Source: Thiobacillus sp. (GTDB lineage: Bacteria; Pseudomonadota; Gammaproteobacteria; Burkholderiales; Thiobacillaceae). From it: 64,000 nt of DNA. The stretch lies in NCBI GenBank assembly GCA_016124745.1, contig WGNC01000018.1:1-64000 (forward strand), written 5' to 3'. This document shows positions 1 to 11,649 of the stretch, one piece after another. Numbering within the stretch: the first letter of the stretch is position 1; every line of letters begins with the position of its first letter. The position numbers and the translations under genes are program-made. Below the pieces are notes generated by a model. It did not search any database and was not told where the DNA came from. It saw nothing but the letters and a program-made list of their open reading frames with translations.

Positions 1-2144
1 CCGACCTCGACAAGGAAACAGTCGACTTCGGCCCCAACTACGACGGCTCCGAGCATGAGCCGCTGGTGCTGCCGACCAAGATCCCCAACCTGTTGATCAA
101 CGGTTCGTCCGGCATCGCGGTGGGTATGGCGACCAATATTCCGCCGCACAACCTGACCGACATCTGCAGCGCGCTGTTTGCGCTGCTGGACGACGCCGAA
201 ATCGACATCGAGTCGCTGATCAACATCGTCAAGGCACCGGACTTCCCGACTGCCGGCATCATCTACGGCCTGTCCGGCGTGCGCGACGGCTACCGCACCG
301 GGCGCGGCCGCGTGGTGATGCGCGCCACCTGCCACATCGAGGACCTCGACAAGAGCGGCGGCAAGCAGGCCATCATCATCGACGAGCTGCCCTACCAGGT
401 GAACAAGGCCAATCTGCTGATAAAGATCGGCGAACTGGTGCGCGAGAAGCAGATCGACGGCATTGCGGACCTGCGCGACGAGTCCGACAAGTCGGGCATG
501 CGCGTTTATATCGAGTTGAAGCGTGGCGAGAACGCCGATGTGATTCTGAACAATCTGTACAAGCAGACGCAGATGCAGGACACCTTCGGCATGAACATGG
601 TGGCGCTCATCGACGGCCAGCCGCGCCTGCTCAACCTCAAGGAAATGCTCGACGCCTTCTTGCGCCACCGCCGCGAAGTCGTCACCCGCCGTACCGTGTT
701 CGATCTCAGGAAGGCGCGTGAGCGCGGCCACATCCTGGAAGGCCTGGCGGTGGCACTGGCCAACGTCGACGAGATCGTCGAATTGATCAAGTCCTCGGAA
801 ACGCCTGTCATCGCGAAAGAGCGCCTGCTCGGCCGCGCCTGGAAGTCGGCGATGGTCGAGGAGATGCTGGCGCGCATCGATCCGGAATTCTCGCGCCCGG
901 TGAACATCGGCCCCGAGTTCGGCCTGCATGGCGACGGCTACCACCTGTCCGAGATCCAGGCGCAGCGCATTCTGGAAATGCAGCTGCAGCGCCTGACCAA
1001 CCTGGAGTCCGACAAGATCATCGGCGAGTACAAGGAGATCATGGCGAAGATTGCCGACCTGCTCGACATCCTCGCCAATCCGTCGCGCATCACGCAGATC
1101 ATCCGCGAGGAGCTGACCCAGATCCAGGAGCAGTTCGGCGACGCGCGCCGCTCGACCATTGTCGAGAATGCGCAGGACATGTCGATGGAGGACCTGATCA
1201 AGCCGGAAGAGATGGTCGTCACGCTGTCGCACGGCGGCTACATGAAGTCGCAGCCGATGGACGACTACCGTGCGCAGAAGCGCGGCGGGCGCGGCAAGCA
1301 GGCGGCCGGCACCAAGGACGAGGACTTCATCGAGAAGATGTTCGTCGCCAACACCCACGATTTCATCCTCTGCTTCTCCAGTCGCGGCCGCATGTACTGG
1401 CTCAAGGTCTACAACGTGCCGCAGGGCGGGCGTGGCGCGCGCGGCAAGCCCATTGTCAACCTGCTGCCTCTGGAAGAAGGCGAGAAGATCAGCGCCTTGT
1501 TGCCGGTCAAATCCTTCGACGACGACCAGTATGTGTTCATGGCCACCAGCAACGGCATCGTCAAGAAGACGCCTCTGAGTGATTTCTCGCGTCCGCGCAC
1601 GGCCGGCATCATCGCGGTGGCGCTGGACGACGGTGATTTCCTGATCGGGGCGTCGATCACCGACGGCCGCCACGACGTGATGCTGTTCTCTGACGGCGGC
1701 AAGGCGGTGCGCTTCGACGAAAACGACGTGCGCCCGATGGGCCGCACCGCACGCGGCGTGATCGGCATGAAGCTCGCCAAGGGCAAGAAGCTCATTTCGC
1801 TGCTGGTGGCAGAAGACGAAAACGACTTCGTGCTGACCGCGACCGAGAATGGCTACGGCAAACGCACGCCGATTGCCGAATACACCCGCCACGCCCGCGC
1901 CACGCAGGGCATGATCGCGATCCAAACGAGCGAGCGCAATGGCCGCGTGGTCGCCGCCACGCTGGTGAAGCCGGACGACGAAATCATGCTGATCACCACC
2001 GGCGGCGTACTGATCCGCACCCGTGTCAAGGAAATCCGCGCGATGAGCCGCTCGACCCAGGGCGTCACGCTGATCAACCTGGACAAGGGCGAGAAACTGA
2101 TCAGCCTGGAAAAAGTGGCTGAAACCGACAACGAAGAGGAATGA
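1..2144 (+). CDS. gyrA: DNA gyrase subunit A, 5'-truncated by window edge
   Basis: GyrA cleaves and religates DNA in the gyrase A2B2 complex that introduces negative supercoils. The frame is open from base 3, so about 713 C-terminal residues are present. The N-terminal part with the active-site tyrosine and the quinolone-resistance region lies outside. Visible are the [20 protein letters not shown] stretch just after the edge, the breakage-reunion coiled coil, and the GyrA box QKRGGRG near base 1275, which separates gyrase from topoisomerase IV ParC. The beta-pinwheel C-terminal domain follows. The acidic tail ends 14 bases before serC. Identity is secure. Confidence 0.98.
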   Translation, partial: DLDKETVDFGPNYDGSEHEPLVLPTKIPNLLINGSSGIAVGMATNIPPHNLTDICSALFALLDDAEIDIESLINIVKAPDFPTAGIIYGLSGVRDGYRTGRGRVVMRATCHIEDLDKSGGKQAIIIDELPYQVNKANLLIKIGELVREKQIDGIADLRDESDKSGMRVYIELKRGENADVILNNLYKQTQMQDTFGMNMVALIDGQPRLLNLKEMLDAFLRHRREVVTRRTVFDLRKARERGHILEGLAVALANVDEIVELIKSSETPVIAKERLLGRAWKSAMVEEMLARIDPEFSRPVNIGPEFGLHGDGYHLSEIQAQRILEMQLQRLTNLESDKIIGEYKEIMAKIADLLDILANPSRITQIIREELTQIQEQFGDARRSTIVENAQDMSMEDLIKPEEMVVTLSHGGYMKSQPMDDYRAQKRGGRGKQAAGTKDEDFIEKMFVANTHDFILCFSSRGRMYWLKVYNVPQGGRGARGKPIVNLLPLEEGEKISALLPVKSFDDDQYVFMATSNGIVKKTPLSDFSRPRTAGIIAVALDDGDFLIGASITDGRHDVMLFSDGGKAVRFDENDVRPMGRTARGVIGMKLAKGKKLISLLVAEDENDFVLTATENGYGKRTPIAEYTRHARATQGMIAIQTSERNGRVVAATLVKPDDEIMLITTGGVLIRTRVKEIRAMSRSTQGVTLINLDKGEKLISLEKVAETDNEEE

Positions 2145-2158
2145 GGGAGACAACAAGC

Positions 2159-3238
2159 ATGACGATTTACAACTTCAGCGCCGGCCCCGCCGTGCTGCCC
2201 AGGGATGTGCTGCTGCAGGTGCAGGCCGAGATGGTCGACTGGCACGGCAGCGGCATGTCGGTGATGGAAATGAGTCATCGCGGCAAGGAGTTCATGGGCA
2301 TCGCCGCGGAGGCCGAGGCCGACCTGCGCGAGGTAATGGGCATCCCGGCCAACTACAAGGTGCTGTTCCTGCAGGGCGGGGCATCGTCGCAGTTCGCCAT
2401 GGTGCCGATGAACCTCTTGCGCGGCAAGGCAAGCGCGGATTACCTCAACACCGGCGAGTGGTCGAAGAAGGCGATCAAGGAAGCGAAGAAATTCGGCGCG
2501 GTCAACGTGGTGGCGACGAGCGAAGACAGGAACTTCAGCTATGCACCCGCGCAGGATGCGTGGAAGCTCGATGCCAATGCCGCCTACGTGCATTACACGC
2601 CGAACGAAACCATCGGCGGCGTGGAGATCTTCTGGACCCCCGGTACCGGCAGCGTGCCGCTCGTGGCCGACATGTCATCGACCATCCTGTCGCGCCCGAT
2701 CGATGTATCGAAATTCGGCGTGATCTACGCCGGCGCACAGAAGAACATCGGCCCGGCCGGACTGACCATCGTCATCGTGCGCGACGACCTGATCGGCGAG
2801 ACGATCAAAGGCACGCCGACCATGTTCGAGTACAAGACGCATGCCGACAACGAGTCGATGTACAACACGCCGCCCACCTTCGGCATGTATACGGCAGGGC
2901 TGGTGTTCAAGTGGCTGAAGGCGCGCGGTGGCCTCAGCGCGATGGAAAAGACCAACCGCGAAAAAGCCGGTCTGCTGTACGACGCTCTCGACGCGACCGA
3001 TTTCTACAACTCGCCGGTTGCGCTGGACAACCGCTCGCTGATGAATGTGCCGTTCACGCTGAAGGATGCCGCGCTCGACGAGGCCTTCCTCAAGGGCGCC
3101 AAGGAACGTGGTTTGATTCAACTGAAGGGCCACCGTTCGGTCGGCGGCATGCGCGCCTCGATCTACAACGCGATGCCGATCGAGGGCGTGCGTGCGCTGG
3201 TCGACTACATGCGCGAATTCGAGAAGAGCCATGGCTAA
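2159..3238 (+). CDS. serC: Phosphoserine aminotransferase
   Basis: PLP enzyme that converts 3-phosphohydroxypyruvate to phosphoserine in serine synthesis and also acts in pyridoxal phosphate synthesis. The 359-residue product has the usual family length, the N-terminal NFSAGPA motif, and the PLP-lysine segment [10 protein letters not shown] around residue 195. I start at 2159 rather than the in-frame ATG at 2141, because a GAGGGAGA ribosome-binding site lies just before it and the family begins close to NFSAGP. It opens the amino-acid run after gyrA, and its stop codon lies 8 bp inside serA. Confidence 0.97.
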   Translation: MTIYNFSAGPAVLPRDVLLQVQAEMVDWHGSGMSVMEMSHRGKEFMGIAAEAEADLREVMGIPANYKVLFLQGGASSQFAMVPMNLLRGKASADYLNTGEWSKKAIKEAKKFGAVNVVATSEDRNFSYAPAQDAWKLDANAAYVHYTPNETIGGVEIFWTPGTGSVPLVADMSSTILSRPIDVSKFGVIYAGAQKNIGPAGLTIVIVRDDLIGETIKGTPTMFEYKTHADNESMYNTPPTFGMYTAGLVFKWLKARGGLSAMEKTNREKAGLLYDALDATDFYNSPVALDNRSLMNVPFTLKDAALDEAFLKGAKERGLIQLKGHRSVGGMRASIYNAMPIEGVRALVDYMREFEKSHG

Positions 3239-4409
3239 GCCGCGCAAGATTCTGACCCTCAACGCGATTTCGGCACGTGGCCTGGCGCGTTTGCCTGAGC
3301 ACTACACCGTCGGCGGCGATGTGACAGACCCGGACGGCATTCTCGTACGTTCGGCCAACATGCACGAGATGGATATTCCCGCCAGCGTGCGCGCAATCGC
3401 GCGCGCGGGTGCCGGGACCAACAACATTCCGGTGAAGAAGCTGTCCGAACGCGGCGTGCCGGTATTCAACGCCCCGGGCGCCAACGCCAATGCAGTGAAG
3501 GAACTGGTCATCGCCGGCATGCTCATGGGGGCGCGCAACATCGTTCCCGCGATCAAGTTCGTGGAAAGCCTCTCGGGCACGGATGAAGAAATGCACAAGG
3601 CGACCGAAGCCGGCAAAAAGGCGTTCGCCGGAAGCGAGTTGCCGGGCCGCACGTTGGCGGTGATCGGCCTGGGCGCCATCGGTTCCTACATTGCCGAAGC
3701 GGCCATCAAGCTCGGCATGAACGTGGTCGGCTTCGACCCGGCCATCACGGTCGACGCTGCATGGCGGTTGCCGTCCCAGGTCAAACGCGCCGAGAACGTA
3801 GAGGATGCGCTGCGCGTGGCCGACTTCGTCACGCTGCACGTGCCGCTCGTCGGTGCCACCCGCAACATCATCAACGCCCAGCGCATCGGCGTGATGCGCC
3901 CCGGTGCGGTGCTGCTGAATTTCGCACGCGAAGGCGTGGTCGACAATGCCGCGGTGATCGAGGCGCTCGACGCCAACAAGCTGCACGCCTACGTCTGCGA
4001 TTTTCCGGCGAACGCGCTGAAAGGCCACCCCCGGGTCGTGGCGCTGCCACATCTGGGCGCCTCCACCGAGGAAGCCGAAGAGAACTGCGCAGTGATGGTG
4101 GCCGAACAGCTCACCGACTATCTGGAAAACGGCAACATCCTGAATTCGGTCAACTTCCCCAATGTCGGCATGCCGCGCGAATCGGGCTTCCGGCTGGCGA
4201 TCTCCAATGCCAACGTGCCCAACATGGTGGGGCAGATCTCCTCGCTGCTGGCCGCTGCCGGGCTCAACATCCACAACATGGTCAACAAGTCCAAGGGTGA
4301 CATGGCCTATACGCTGGTCGACGTCGACAGCGACGTGACCGATGCGATGATCAAGCAACTCTCCACCATCGCCGGCGTGCTCGCCGTGCGGTATCTGCCG
4401 GCGGCCTGA
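3231..4409 (+). CDS. serA: D-3-phosphoglycerate dehydrogenase with ACT domain
   Basis: Oxidises 3-phosphoglycerate to 3-phosphohydroxypyruvate with NAD, the step before SerC. The 392-residue product has a catalytic and Rossmann core with [14 protein letters not shown] near residue 143, the catalytic arginine in FAREGVVD, and the catalytic histidine in LPHLGAST. A short C-terminal ACT domain (about residues 320-392) is the likely serine-feedback site. The segment reads VCDFPANAL where many SerA proteins have DVFEEEP, as in the shorter SerA subgroup. The start at 3231 overlaps the serC end by 8 bp. Adjacent serC and serA imply coordinated serine synthesis. Confidence 0.93.
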   Translation: MAKPRKILTLNAISARGLARLPEHYTVGGDVTDPDGILVRSANMHEMDIPASVRAIARAGAGTNNIPVKKLSERGVPVFNAPGANANAVKELVIAGMLMGARNIVPAIKFVESLSGTDEEMHKATEAGKKAFAGSELPGRTLAVIGLGAIGSYIAEAAIKLGMNVVGFDPAITVDAAWRLPSQVKRAENVEDALRVADFVTLHVPLVGATRNIINAQRIGVMRPGAVLLNFAREGVVDNAAVIEALDANKLHAYVCDFPANALKGHPRVVALPHLGASTEEAEENCAVMVAEQLTDYLENGNILNSVNFPNVGMPRESGFRLAISNANVPNMVGQISSLLAAAGLNIHNMVNKSKGDMAYTLVDVDSDVTDAMIKQLSTIAGVLAVRYLPAA

Positions 4410-4410
4410 G

Positions 4411-5478
4411 ATGGACGAGGCGCTGAAGGCGCTGCGCGTGCGCATCGACAGCATCGACGACACCATCCTGCAACTGGTGTCGGAACGCGCGCGCATCGCC
4501 CAGCAGGTCGGGCATGCCAAGAAGGGCGAAAAAATCTACCGGCCCGAGCGCGAGGCGCAGATCGTGCGTCGCCTGCGTGAAGTCAACCCCGGCCCGTTGT
4601 CGGGAGACGTGATCGAACGGCTGATTCGCGAGGTCATATCGGCCTGCCGTGCACTCGAGCAGTCGCTTCGCATCGCCTACCTGGGCCCGGCCGGCACCTT
4701 CAGCCAGCAGGCGGTGCACAAGCATTTTGGCCATGAGGCAGAAGCGCTTGCCGAGGCTGACATCGACGCTTGCTTTCATGCGGTCGAAACCGGCCGCGCC
4801 GATTTTGCCGTGGTGCCGGTGGAAAACTCGACCGAGGGCGCCATTGCACGCACGCTCGATCTTATCGTTGCCAGTCCGCTGAAAATCTGCAGCGAGGTGA
4901 TGCTGCCGATTCATCAGGCGCTAATGCGCAAGCACGCCGGCATGGAAGGCATACAGCGGGTGTATGGCCATGCGCAGTCGCTCGCGCAGTGCCAGAAATG
5001 GCTTGGACGTCACCTTCCCAACGCCGAGCGCGTCAGTGTCGTCAGCAACAGTGATGGCGCGCGCCGCGCCGCAGCCGAGCCCGATGCGGCCACGCTTGGG
5101 AGTGCCAGCGCAGCCGAGTTGTATGGACTTTCAGTGATCGAAGCACGGGTCGAGGACGAGGTCGGCAATACCACGCGTTTTCTGGTCCTTGGAAAATCCG
5201 ATGCCGCGCCGTCCGGCCGTGACAAGACCTCGCTCGTGATGGGTGCGCACAACCAGCCCGGCGCCGTGGTCAAGCTGCTGCAACCGCTCGCCGAGGCGGG
5301 AATTTCCATGAGCAAGCTCGAATCGCGCCCGGCGCGGGGAAGCAACTGGGAGTACCTGTTCTTCGTCGTCTGCAACGGCCATCGCGAAGATCCCGAACTG
5401 GCAGCCGCACTGCGCGAAATCGAGGCGCGCGCCGCCTTCCTCAAGGTCCTCGGCTCCTATCCTGCCGCAACGTCATGA
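4411..5478 (+). CDS. pheA: Bifunctional chorismate mutase/prephenate dehydratase (P-protein)
   Basis: Converts chorismate to prephenate and then to phenylpyruvate for phenylalanine synthesis. The 355 residues hold an AroQ chorismate mutase domain (1-85), a dehydratase domain beginning RIAYLGPAGTFS with the STEGAI and NTTRF motifs, and a C-terminal ACT domain with the KLESRP phenylalanine-binding motif near residue 299. It starts one base after the serA stop and overlaps hisC in an ATGA. Translational coupling along the run is likely. Confidence 0.97.
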   Translation: MDEALKALRVRIDSIDDTILQLVSERARIAQQVGHAKKGEKIYRPEREAQIVRRLREVNPGPLSGDVIERLIREVISACRALEQSLRIAYLGPAGTFSQQAVHKHFGHEAEALAEADIDACFHAVETGRADFAVVPVENSTEGAIARTLDLIVASPLKICSEVMLPIHQALMRKHAGMEGIQRVYGHAQSLAQCQKWLGRHLPNAERVSVVSNSDGARRAAAEPDAATLGSASAAELYGLSVIEARVEDEVGNTTRFLVLGKSDAAPSGRDKTSLVMGAHNQPGAVVKLLQPLAEAGISMSKLESRPARGSNWEYLFFVVCNGHREDPELAAALREIEARAAFLKVLGSYPAATS

Positions 5479-6584
5479 GGGGGTGTGAGTCGACTTGTGT
5501 CGGGTTGGCGCCGGCGCATGTGCGCGCCATCGCACCCTATCTGCCAGGCAAACCCATATCCGAACTGGCGCGCGAACTGGGATTGAACGAAGCCGACATC
5601 GTCAAGCTGGCATCGAACGAGAACCCGCTTGGCCCCAGTCCGCGCGCGCTGGAGGCGGCGCAGGACGCGTTGCATGACATGGCGCTGTATCCGGACGGTG
5701 CCGGCTTCGCGCTGAAGGCAAAGCTATCGGCAAAACTCGGCGTGTCGGCAGACCAGATCGTTCTGGGCAACGGCTCCAACGACGTGCTCGACATGGTGGC
5801 ACGCGCATTCCTGATGGCGGGTACATCCTCGGTCTATTCGCAGCATGCCTTCGCGGTGTATCCGATTGCCACGCAGACCGCTGGCGCACAGGGGATCGCG
5901 GTGCAGGCGAAGCATTACGGCCATGACCTGGCCGCGATGCGCATGGCAATCCGTGACGACACCCGCGTGCTGTGGATCGCCAACCCCAATAACCCGACCG
6001 GTACCTTCCTGCCGTGGCACGAGATCGAGGCCTTCCTAAAAGAAGTGCCGCGGCGGGTGCTGGTGGTGCTGGATGAGGCGTATGGCGAATACCTGCCGCA
6101 TGCCGAGCGCTGCGATACCGCGGCCTGGCTGGCACGCTTTCCCAACCTGCTGATCAGCCGCACCTTTTCCAAGGCCTACGGCCTGGCCGGGCTGCGTGTC
6201 GGCTACGGGCTCGGCAACTCCGCCGTGATTGATTTGCTGAACCGGGTGCGTCATCCGTTCAACGTCAACGCGCCCGCGCTCGCCGCCGCCGAAGCGGCGC
6301 TCGACGACGACGCATTCCTCGCCCGCAGCTATGCGCTGAATACCTCAGGGATGGGGCAACTGCTGGGGGGGCTGGCCAGACTCGGCATCGAAACCGTGCC
6401 GTCGAAAGGCAACTTCCTGCTGGCCAGGGTGGGCGATGCGACGCGGATCAATGCCGAATTGCTGAAGCGCGGCGTGATCGTGCGTCCGGTGGCCAATTAC
6501 GGCCTGCCGGAATTCCTGCGCGTGTCGGTGGGGCTGGCCGGGCAGAATGCCCGTTTCCTCGATGCCTTGAAGGACTGTCTGTGA
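5475..6584 (+). CDS. hisC: Histidinol-phosphate aminotransferase
   Basis: PLP-dependent class I/II aminotransferase; its histidine-pathway reaction is transamination of imidazole acetol phosphate. The 369-residue product shows NENPLGPSP near the N-terminus, NPNNPTGTF, and the PLP lysine in SRTFSKAYGLAGLRVGY (about residues 222-238). The ATG at 5475 overlaps the pheA stop. The first dozen residues (MRGCESTCVGLAP) are atypical, so the true start could be slightly downstream. Its place between pheA and tyrA suggests it may also transaminate aromatic keto acids; that is inference. Confidence 0.92.
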   Translation: MRGCESTCVGLAPAHVRAIAPYLPGKPISELARELGLNEADIVKLASNENPLGPSPRALEAAQDALHDMALYPDGAGFALKAKLSAKLGVSADQIVLGNGSNDVLDMVARAFLMAGTSSVYSQHAFAVYPIATQTAGAQGIAVQAKHYGHDLAAMRMAIRDDTRVLWIANPNNPTGTFLPWHEIEAFLKEVPRRVLVVLDEAYGEYLPHAERCDTAAWLARFPNLLISRTFSKAYGLAGLRVGYGLGNSAVIDLLNRVRHPFNVNAPALAAAEAALDDDAFLARSYALNTSGMGQLLGGLARLGIETVPSKGNFLLARVGDATRINAELLKRGVIVRPVANYGLPEFLRVSVGLAGQNARFLDALKDCL

Positions 6585-7447
6585 TCGTCGACAAACTTGC
6601 CATCGTCGGCACGGGTCTGATCGGCGGGTCGTTCGCGCTGGCACTGAAACAGGCGGACGCGGTGGGTGAGGTGCTGGGCGTCGGCCGCAATACTGCGAAA
6701 CTCACCCTTGCCCGCGAGCTCGGGTTGGTCGATCGCGCAGTGGACTGGAGCGAGGCCGGGCAGGCCGACTGCATCCTGCTGGCGGTTCCGGTTGGCGAGA
6801 CCGAATCGGTGCTGAGAAGACTCGCTCCGCATTTGAAGGCAGGTGCGATCGTCACCGATGCCGGCAGCACCAAGCTAAACGTCGTCGCTGCAGCACGGAC
6901 GACGCTGGGCGGGCGCTTCGCGGATTTCGTGCCGGGCCATCCTATCGCGGGCTCGGAGCAGAGCGGCCCCGGCGCCGCACGCGCCGATCTCTACCATGGC
7001 AAGCGCGTCGTCCTGACGCCACAAACCGACACCCACACCGACGCCGTCACCATCGTCAAGGCGTTGTGGCAAGCGACCGGTGCCGAGGTCGAAACGCTGG
7101 ATGCCGCGCTGCACGACCGCGTGTTCGCGGCGGTGAGCCATCTGCCGCATCTGGCGGCGTACGCGCTGGTGGATGACCTCGCGCGTCGCGCCGATGGCGA
7201 CACATTCTTCCGTTTCGCCGCCAGCGGCTTCCGCGATTTCACTCGTATCGCCGGCAGCAGTCCCGAGATGTGGCGCGACATCGCACTGTCGAACCGCGAG
7301 GCGTTGCTGGCCGAGCTGGATGCCTATCTCGATGCATTGCGGACGCTGCGCCAGGCCGTGTCCGACGAAGACGCAGCGGGCTTGCTGGAAATTTTCTCGC
7401 GCGCCCGCAACGCCCGCGAGAACTGGATGAAACAACAGGATTCTTGA
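6581..7447 (+). CDS. tyrA: Prephenate dehydrogenase
   Basis: NAD-dependent oxidative decarboxylation of prephenate to 4-hydroxyphenylpyruvate in tyrosine synthesis. The 288-residue protein has the Rossmann motif GTGLIGGS at residues 8-15, the catalytic-region motif [12 protein letters not shown] near residue 117, and the helical C-terminal dimerisation domain. There is no fused chorismate mutase or ACT domain. It starts with GTG inside a GTGA overlap with hisC, and its TGA shares a base with the aroA ATG. Confidence 0.95.
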   Translation: MIVDKLAIVGTGLIGGSFALALKQADAVGEVLGVGRNTAKLTLARELGLVDRAVDWSEAGQADCILLAVPVGETESVLRRLAPHLKAGAIVTDAGSTKLNVVAAARTTLGGRFADFVPGHPIAGSEQSGPGAARADLYHGKRVVLTPQTDTHTDAVTIVKALWQATGAEVETLDAALHDRVFAAVSHLPHLAAYALVDDLARRADGDTFFRFAASGFRDFTRIAGSSPEMWRDIALSNREALLAELDAYLDALRTLRQAVSDEDAAGLLEIFSRARNARENWMKQQDS

Positions 7448-8736
7448 TGGAACATCTCGATTTGCCCGCTAGCCATGCGGCGCGCGGTACGGTTCGCCTG
7501 CCTGGTTCGAAAAGCATTTCCAATCGCGTGCTGCTGCTGGCGGCGCTGGCGAAGGGCACCACAGTCGTGCGTGCGCTGCTCGATTCCGACGACACCCGGG
7601 TGATGCTCGATGCCCTGCGCGGGCTGGGCGTGGGCGTCGCGCGGGTGAGCGACTCCGACGACTACGAGATCACCGGTGTCGGCGGCGCATTTCCGGTCAA
7701 GCAGGCCGAACTGTTTCTCGGCAATGCGGGCACGGCGTTTCGCTCGCTGACTGCCGCATGTGCCTTGTCCGGGGGCGACTATGTGCTGAAGGGCGTGGCG
7801 CGGATGCACGAACGGCCAATCGGCGATCTGGTCGACGCGCTGCGCCGGCTGGGGGCCCGCATCGACTATCTCGGAGAGGAAGGATTCCCGCCGCTGCACA
7901 TTCATCCCGCGGAACTGGCAGGCGACACCACCGAGGTGCGCGGCAATGTGTCGAGCCAGTTTCTCACCGGCTTGATGATGGCGCTGCCGCTGCGGCGGCG
8001 CAGTACCACGATCGAAGTCGTCGGCGACCTCATTTCCAAACCGTATATCGGGATCACGCTGGCGATGTTGCGCCGATTCGGCGTCGATATCGCACGCGAT
8101 GGCTGGCAGCGCTTTGGCGTTCCGGCGCAGGCGCGCTACCAGAGCCCCGGCGAAATCTGGGTCGAGGGTGATGCGTCGTCGGCATCGTACTTTCTCGCGG
8201 CGGGCGCCATCGGCGGCGGTCCGGTACGGGTGGAAGGCGTAGGTCGCGACAGCGTGCAGGGCGACGTGCGCTTTGCCGACGCATTGGCCCTGATGGGGGC
8301 GAAGATCCAGATGGGCCCCAACTGGATCGAGGCGCGGGCGCCGGTCGATGGCCGGCTGAAAGCCCTCGATCTCGACTGCAACCATATCCCGGACGCTGCG
8401 ATGACGCTGGCAGTGGCGGCGCTGTTTGCCGACGGCGAGACCACGCTCAGGAACATCGCCAGCTGGCGGGTGAAGGAAACCGACCGCATCTCAGCGATGG
8501 CGACGGAGTTGCGCAAGGTCGGCGCGATGGTGGAAGAGGGCGCGGACTTCATACGCATCACGCCGCCGGAAAAACTGGTCTCCAACGCCGTCATCGATAC
8601 CTACGACGATCACCGCATGGCGATGTGCCTGTCGCTGGCGACGCTGGGCGGCGTGCCACTGCGCATCAACGACCCGGCGTGCGTCAACAAGACGTTTCCG
8701 GAGTATTTCAAGGTGTTCGCGGGAATTGCCCAATGA
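7447..8736 (+). CDS. aroA: 3-phosphoshikimate 1-carboxyvinyltransferase (EPSP synthase)
   Basis: Transfers the enolpyruvyl group from PEP to shikimate-3-phosphate in the shikimate pathway. The 429-residue protein shows [10 protein letters not shown] at residue 18, the [12 protein letters not shown] loop near residue 92, RVKETDRI, and the C-terminal YDDHRMAM and NKTFPEYF motifs. The reading frame is open upstream to 7270, but the ATG at 7447 overlaps the tyrA stop and fits the family N-terminus, so I use it. It overlaps cmk by ATGA. The pairing tyrA-aroA-cmk-rpsA is common in betaproteobacteria. Confidence 0.97.
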   Translation: MEHLDLPASHAARGTVRLPGSKSISNRVLLLAALAKGTTVVRALLDSDDTRVMLDALRGLGVGVARVSDSDDYEITGVGGAFPVKQAELFLGNAGTAFRSLTAACALSGGDYVLKGVARMHERPIGDLVDALRRLGARIDYLGEEGFPPLHIHPAELAGDTTEVRGNVSSQFLTGLMMALPLRRRSTTIEVVGDLISKPYIGITLAMLRRFGVDIARDGWQRFGVPAQARYQSPGEIWVEGDASSASYFLAAGAIGGGPVRVEGVGRDSVQGDVRFADALALMGAKIQMGPNWIEARAPVDGRLKALDLDCNHIPDAAMTLAVAALFADGETTLRNIASWRVKETDRISAMATELRKVGAMVEEGADFIRITPPEKLVSNAVIDTYDDHRMAMCLSLATLGGVPLRINDPACVNKTFPEYFKVFAGIAQ

Positions 8737-9425
8737 CGTTTCCCGTTGCCAATATTCCAGTCATTACCGTCGATGGCCCCTCGGCGTCGGGAAAGGGTAC
8801 CGTGGCCGAGCGCGTGGCCGCCGCGCTCGGCTTCCATTTTCTCGACAGCGGCGCACTCTACCGGCTGACTGCGCTCTCGGCGCTGAAGCGTGGGGTGGCG
8901 CTGGACGACGAGGCGGCGGTGGCTGCACTGGCGGTGGAATTGCCGGCGCGCTTCCGCGACGGCCTGGTGTGGCTCTCGGAAGAGAACGTGACCGACGCCA
9001 TCCGAGCCGAGGCCGTGGGCGAGGGCGCGTCGAAAGTGGCGGCGCTGCCGGCGGTGCGCGCGGCCTTGCTGGAGCGCCAGCGTGGCTATAGGCAGCCGCC
9101 CGGACTGGTGGCCGACGGGCGCGACATGGGAACGGTGATCTTCCCGGATGCCGTGGCCAAGGTTTTCCTGACTGCCAGCGCAGAAGCGCGTGCCGAACGG
9201 CGTTATAAGCAGTTGATCGAAAAGGGGAACTCTGCTAATCTGCCGGCCCTTGTTGCTGATATGCAGGCGCGTGACGCGCGCGATACGGCTCGCACCGTAG
9301 CGCCGCTGAAACCCGCAGGCGATGCGCTGTTGCTCGACACCACTTGGATGGATGTCGAATCAGCAGTGCAGGCGGTGCTGGCCCACTACGCTTCACGCCA
9401 GGCACGCAGCAAACAGGGTAATTAA
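8733..9425 (+). CDS. cmk: Cytidylate kinase
   Basis: Phosphorylates CMP and dCMP with ATP in pyrimidine nucleotide recycling. The 230 residues contain the P-loop [10 protein letters not shown] near residue 10, FLDSGALYR, and [13 protein letters not shown] near residue 128, all standard for Cmk. I take the ATG at 8733, which overlaps the aroA stop, rather than the longer frame from 8625 that lies within aroA. It is followed by a 96-base gap before rpsA. Confidence 0.96.
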   Translation: MTFPVANIPVITVDGPSASGKGTVAERVAAALGFHFLDSGALYRLTALSALKRGVALDDEAAVAALAVELPARFRDGLVWLSEENVTDAIRAEAVGEGASKVAALPAVRAALLERQRGYRQPPGLVADGRDMGTVIFPDAVAKVFLTASAEARAERRYKQLIEKGNSANLPALVADMQARDARDTARTVAPLKPAGDALLLDTTWMDVESAVQAVLAHYASRQARSKQGN

Positions 9426-9521
9426 TTGAATCAAGTGGATTGTTTTCTCGTGTCGGTGCTGCGCCCGCAGGCCGACGATGCGCAACTAACCCCGTCCTCA
9501 CCGACGGACTGAAGGTCTTAA
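9426..9521 (+). promoter_or_regulatory. cmk-rpsA leader region with two small hairpins
   Basis: This 96-base spacer carries GTCGGTG...CAGGCCGAC and CCGTCCTCACCGACGG, which can each form small stem-loops before the rpsA ribosome-binding region. In E. coli the rpsA leader is a structured RNA target of S1 autoregulation. A similar role here is inference from position only; no clear promoter was identified. Confidence 0.3.
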
Positions 9522-11243
9522 ATGTCTACTGCTACCGCTTCTTCTGCCCCCGAATCGATGGAAAGCTTTGCCGCGCTGTTCGAGGAATCCCTCGAGCATC
9601 AGGAAATGCGCCAGGGCGAAGTCATCACCGCTGAAATCGTCGGCATCGACGGCAACTTCGTGACGGTGAATGCCGGCCTCAAATCCGAGAGCCTGATCCC
9701 CATTGAGGAATTCAAGAACGACCAGGGCGAAATCGAAGCCAAGATCGGCGATTTCGTCGCCGTCGCCATCGAGTCGATCGAAGACGGCTTCGGCGCCACC
9801 AAGCTGTCGCGCGAGCGTGCCAAGAAGCTGGCCGCATGGCTGGATCTGGAAGCTGCGATGAACGAAGGCCGCATCGTCACCGGCATGGTGCAGGGCAAGG
9901 TCAAGGGCGGCCTGACGGTGCTGGTGGGCGGGCTGCGCGCCTTCCTGCCGGGCTCGCTGGTGGACATGCGTCCGGTCAAGGACACCACGCCTTTCGAATT
10001 CAAGGAAATGGAATTCAAGGTCATCAAGCTCGACCGCAAGCGCAACAACGTGGTGGTGTCGCGCCGCGCCGTGCTGGAAGAGACCATGGGCGCCGACCGC
10101 GAAGCCATGATGGAAAACCTCAAGGAAGGCTCCATCGTCAAGGGCGTGGTCAAGAACATCACCGACTACGGCGCATTCGTGGACCTGGGCGGCATCGACG
10201 GCTTGCTGCACATCACCGACATGGCCTGGCGTCGCGTCAAGCATCCGTCCGAAGTGGTGCATGTCGGCCAGGAGCTCGAAGCCAAGATTCTGCGCTACGA
10301 CACCGAGAAGAACCGCGTGTCGCTCGGCATCAAGCAGCTGGGAGATGATCCGTGGGTCGGCATCGCACGCCGCTATCCGCAGGGCACCCGCATGTTCGGC
10401 AAGGTCGCCAACCTGACCGACTACGGCGCGTTCGTCGAAATCGAGGAAGGCATCGAAGGCCTGGTGCACGTCTCCGAAATGGACTGGACCAACAAGAACG
10501 TCAGCCCCTCCAAGATCGTGCAGCTGGGCGACGAAGTCGAAGTCATGGTTCTGGATATCGACGAAGACAAGCGCCGCATCTCGCTGGGCATGAAGCAGTG
10601 CAAGTCCAACCCGTGGGAAGACTTCTCGATGAACCACAAGAAGGGCGACAAGGTCAGCGGCGCGATCAAGTCAATCACCGACTTCGGCGTGTTCATCGGC
10701 CTGCCAGGCGGCATCGACGGTCTGGTTCACCTGTCCGACCTGTCGTGGAATGTCCCTGGCGAAGAAGCTGTTCGCAACTTCCGCAAGGGTCAGGAACTGG
10801 AAGCCGTGGTGCTCGGGATCGACCTCGAGCGCGAGCGCATTTCGCTCGGCATCAAGCAACTCGAAGGCGATCCGCTGACCAGCTATGCGTCGGGCCACGA
10901 GAAGGGCAGCATCGTCAAGGGCATACTCAAGACCGTGGAGGCCAAGGGCGCCACCGTTAAGCTGGACAGCGACATGGAAGGCTACCTGCGCGCCTCCGAA
11001 ATCTCGCGTGACCGTGTCGAAGACATGCGCACGCAGTTCAAGGAAGGCGACGAAATCGAAGCCATGATCATCAACGTCGACCGCAAGAACCGCGTGATCA
11101 ATCTGTCGATCAAGGCCAAGGACATGACCGAGCAGGATTCGGCAATGAAGAAATTCGCTGCCGAATCTGCAGCGGCAGCCAGTGGTTCGACCAACCTGGG
11201 TGCTCTGTTGAAGGCCAAGCTCGACAACAAGAACGCCGAGTAA
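9522..11243 (+). CDS. rpsA: 30S ribosomal protein S1
   Basis: The large RNA-binding protein of the small subunit, which brings mRNAs with weak ribosome-binding sites into the initiation complex. The 573-residue product has six S1/OB-fold repeats. The last four carry the typical [18 protein letters not shown] and HISDM-type motifs, and the first two are the diverged ribosome-binding repeats. Length and repeat number match proteobacterial S1. It lies between cmk and ihfB, the conserved order in beta- and gammaproteobacteria. Confidence 0.98.
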   Translation: MSTATASSAPESMESFAALFEESLEHQEMRQGEVITAEIVGIDGNFVTVNAGLKSESLIPIEEFKNDQGEIEAKIGDFVAVAIESIEDGFGATKLSRERAKKLAAWLDLEAAMNEGRIVTGMVQGKVKGGLTVLVGGLRAFLPGSLVDMRPVKDTTPFEFKEMEFKVIKLDRKRNNVVVSRRAVLEETMGADREAMMENLKEGSIVKGVVKNITDYGAFVDLGGIDGLLHITDMAWRRVKHPSEVVHVGQELEAKILRYDTEKNRVSLGIKQLGDDPWVGIARRYPQGTRMFGKVANLTDYGAFVEIEEGIEGLVHVSEMDWTNKNVSPSKIVQLGDEVEVMVLDIDEDKRRISLGMKQCKSNPWEDFSMNHKKGDKVSGAIKSITDFGVFIGLPGGIDGLVHLSDLSWNVPGEEAVRNFRKGQELEAVVLGIDLERERISLGIKQLEGDPLTSYASGHEKGSIVKGILKTVEAKGATVKLDSDMEGYLRASEISRDRVEDMRTQFKEGDEIEAMIINVDRKNRVINLSIKAKDMTEQDSAMKKFAAESAAAASGSTNLGALLKAKLDNKNAE

Positions 11244-11246
11244 TCC

Positions 11247-11531
11247 ATGACCAAGTCCGAGCTGATTGCTCAACTGGCGGCCCGGCATTCGCAATTTTCG
11301 GTTGCGGATATCGAGATGGCGGTGAAGACGATTCTCGACGCGCTGGCGAAAAACCTGTCGCGCGGCGAGCGGATCGAAATCCGCGGCTTTGGCAGCTTCA
11401 GCCTGAGCTTCCGCCCCGCCCGTCTCGGGCGCAATCCGAAATCGGGCGAACGCGTGCAGGTGCCGGCAAAATACGTGCCGCACTTCAAGGCGGGCAAGGA
11501 ATTGCGAGACCGTGTGGATTTCCCGCTTTGA
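11247..11531 (+). CDS. ihfB: Integration host factor subunit beta
   Basis: DNA-bending subunit that pairs with IHF-alpha in recombination, replication and transcription, including sigma-54 promoters. The 94-residue HU-fold protein begins MTKSELI, has the GFGSF core motif, and carries [13 protein letters not shown], including the NPK with the intercalating proline. The start lies 3 bases after the rpsA stop. The intrinsic terminator 40 bases downstream ends the transcription unit. Confidence 0.97.
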   Translation: MTKSELIAQLAARHSQFSVADIEMAVKTILDALAKNLSRGERIEIRGFGSFSLSFRPARLGRNPKSGERVQVPAKYVPHFKAGKELRDRVDFPL

Positions 11532-11571
11532 GTTTTTGCGGGCAGCCAGCCAAACGCAGGCAAGCAAGTGG

Positions 11572-11603
11572 AAACGGCGCAATTTGCGCCGTTTTCTTTT
11601 TCT
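11572..11603 (+). terminator. Intrinsic terminator of the rpsA-ihfB unit
   Basis: A near-perfect palindrome (arms AAACGGCGCAA and TTGCGCCGTTT) is followed directly by a TTTTCTTTTTCT tract. It closes the long transcription unit that precedes lapA. Confidence 0.9.
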
Positions 11604-11649
11604 ATTGTCCCCGCAAAGGTAGAATGGGCGCCAAATCAAGCGACTCGCC

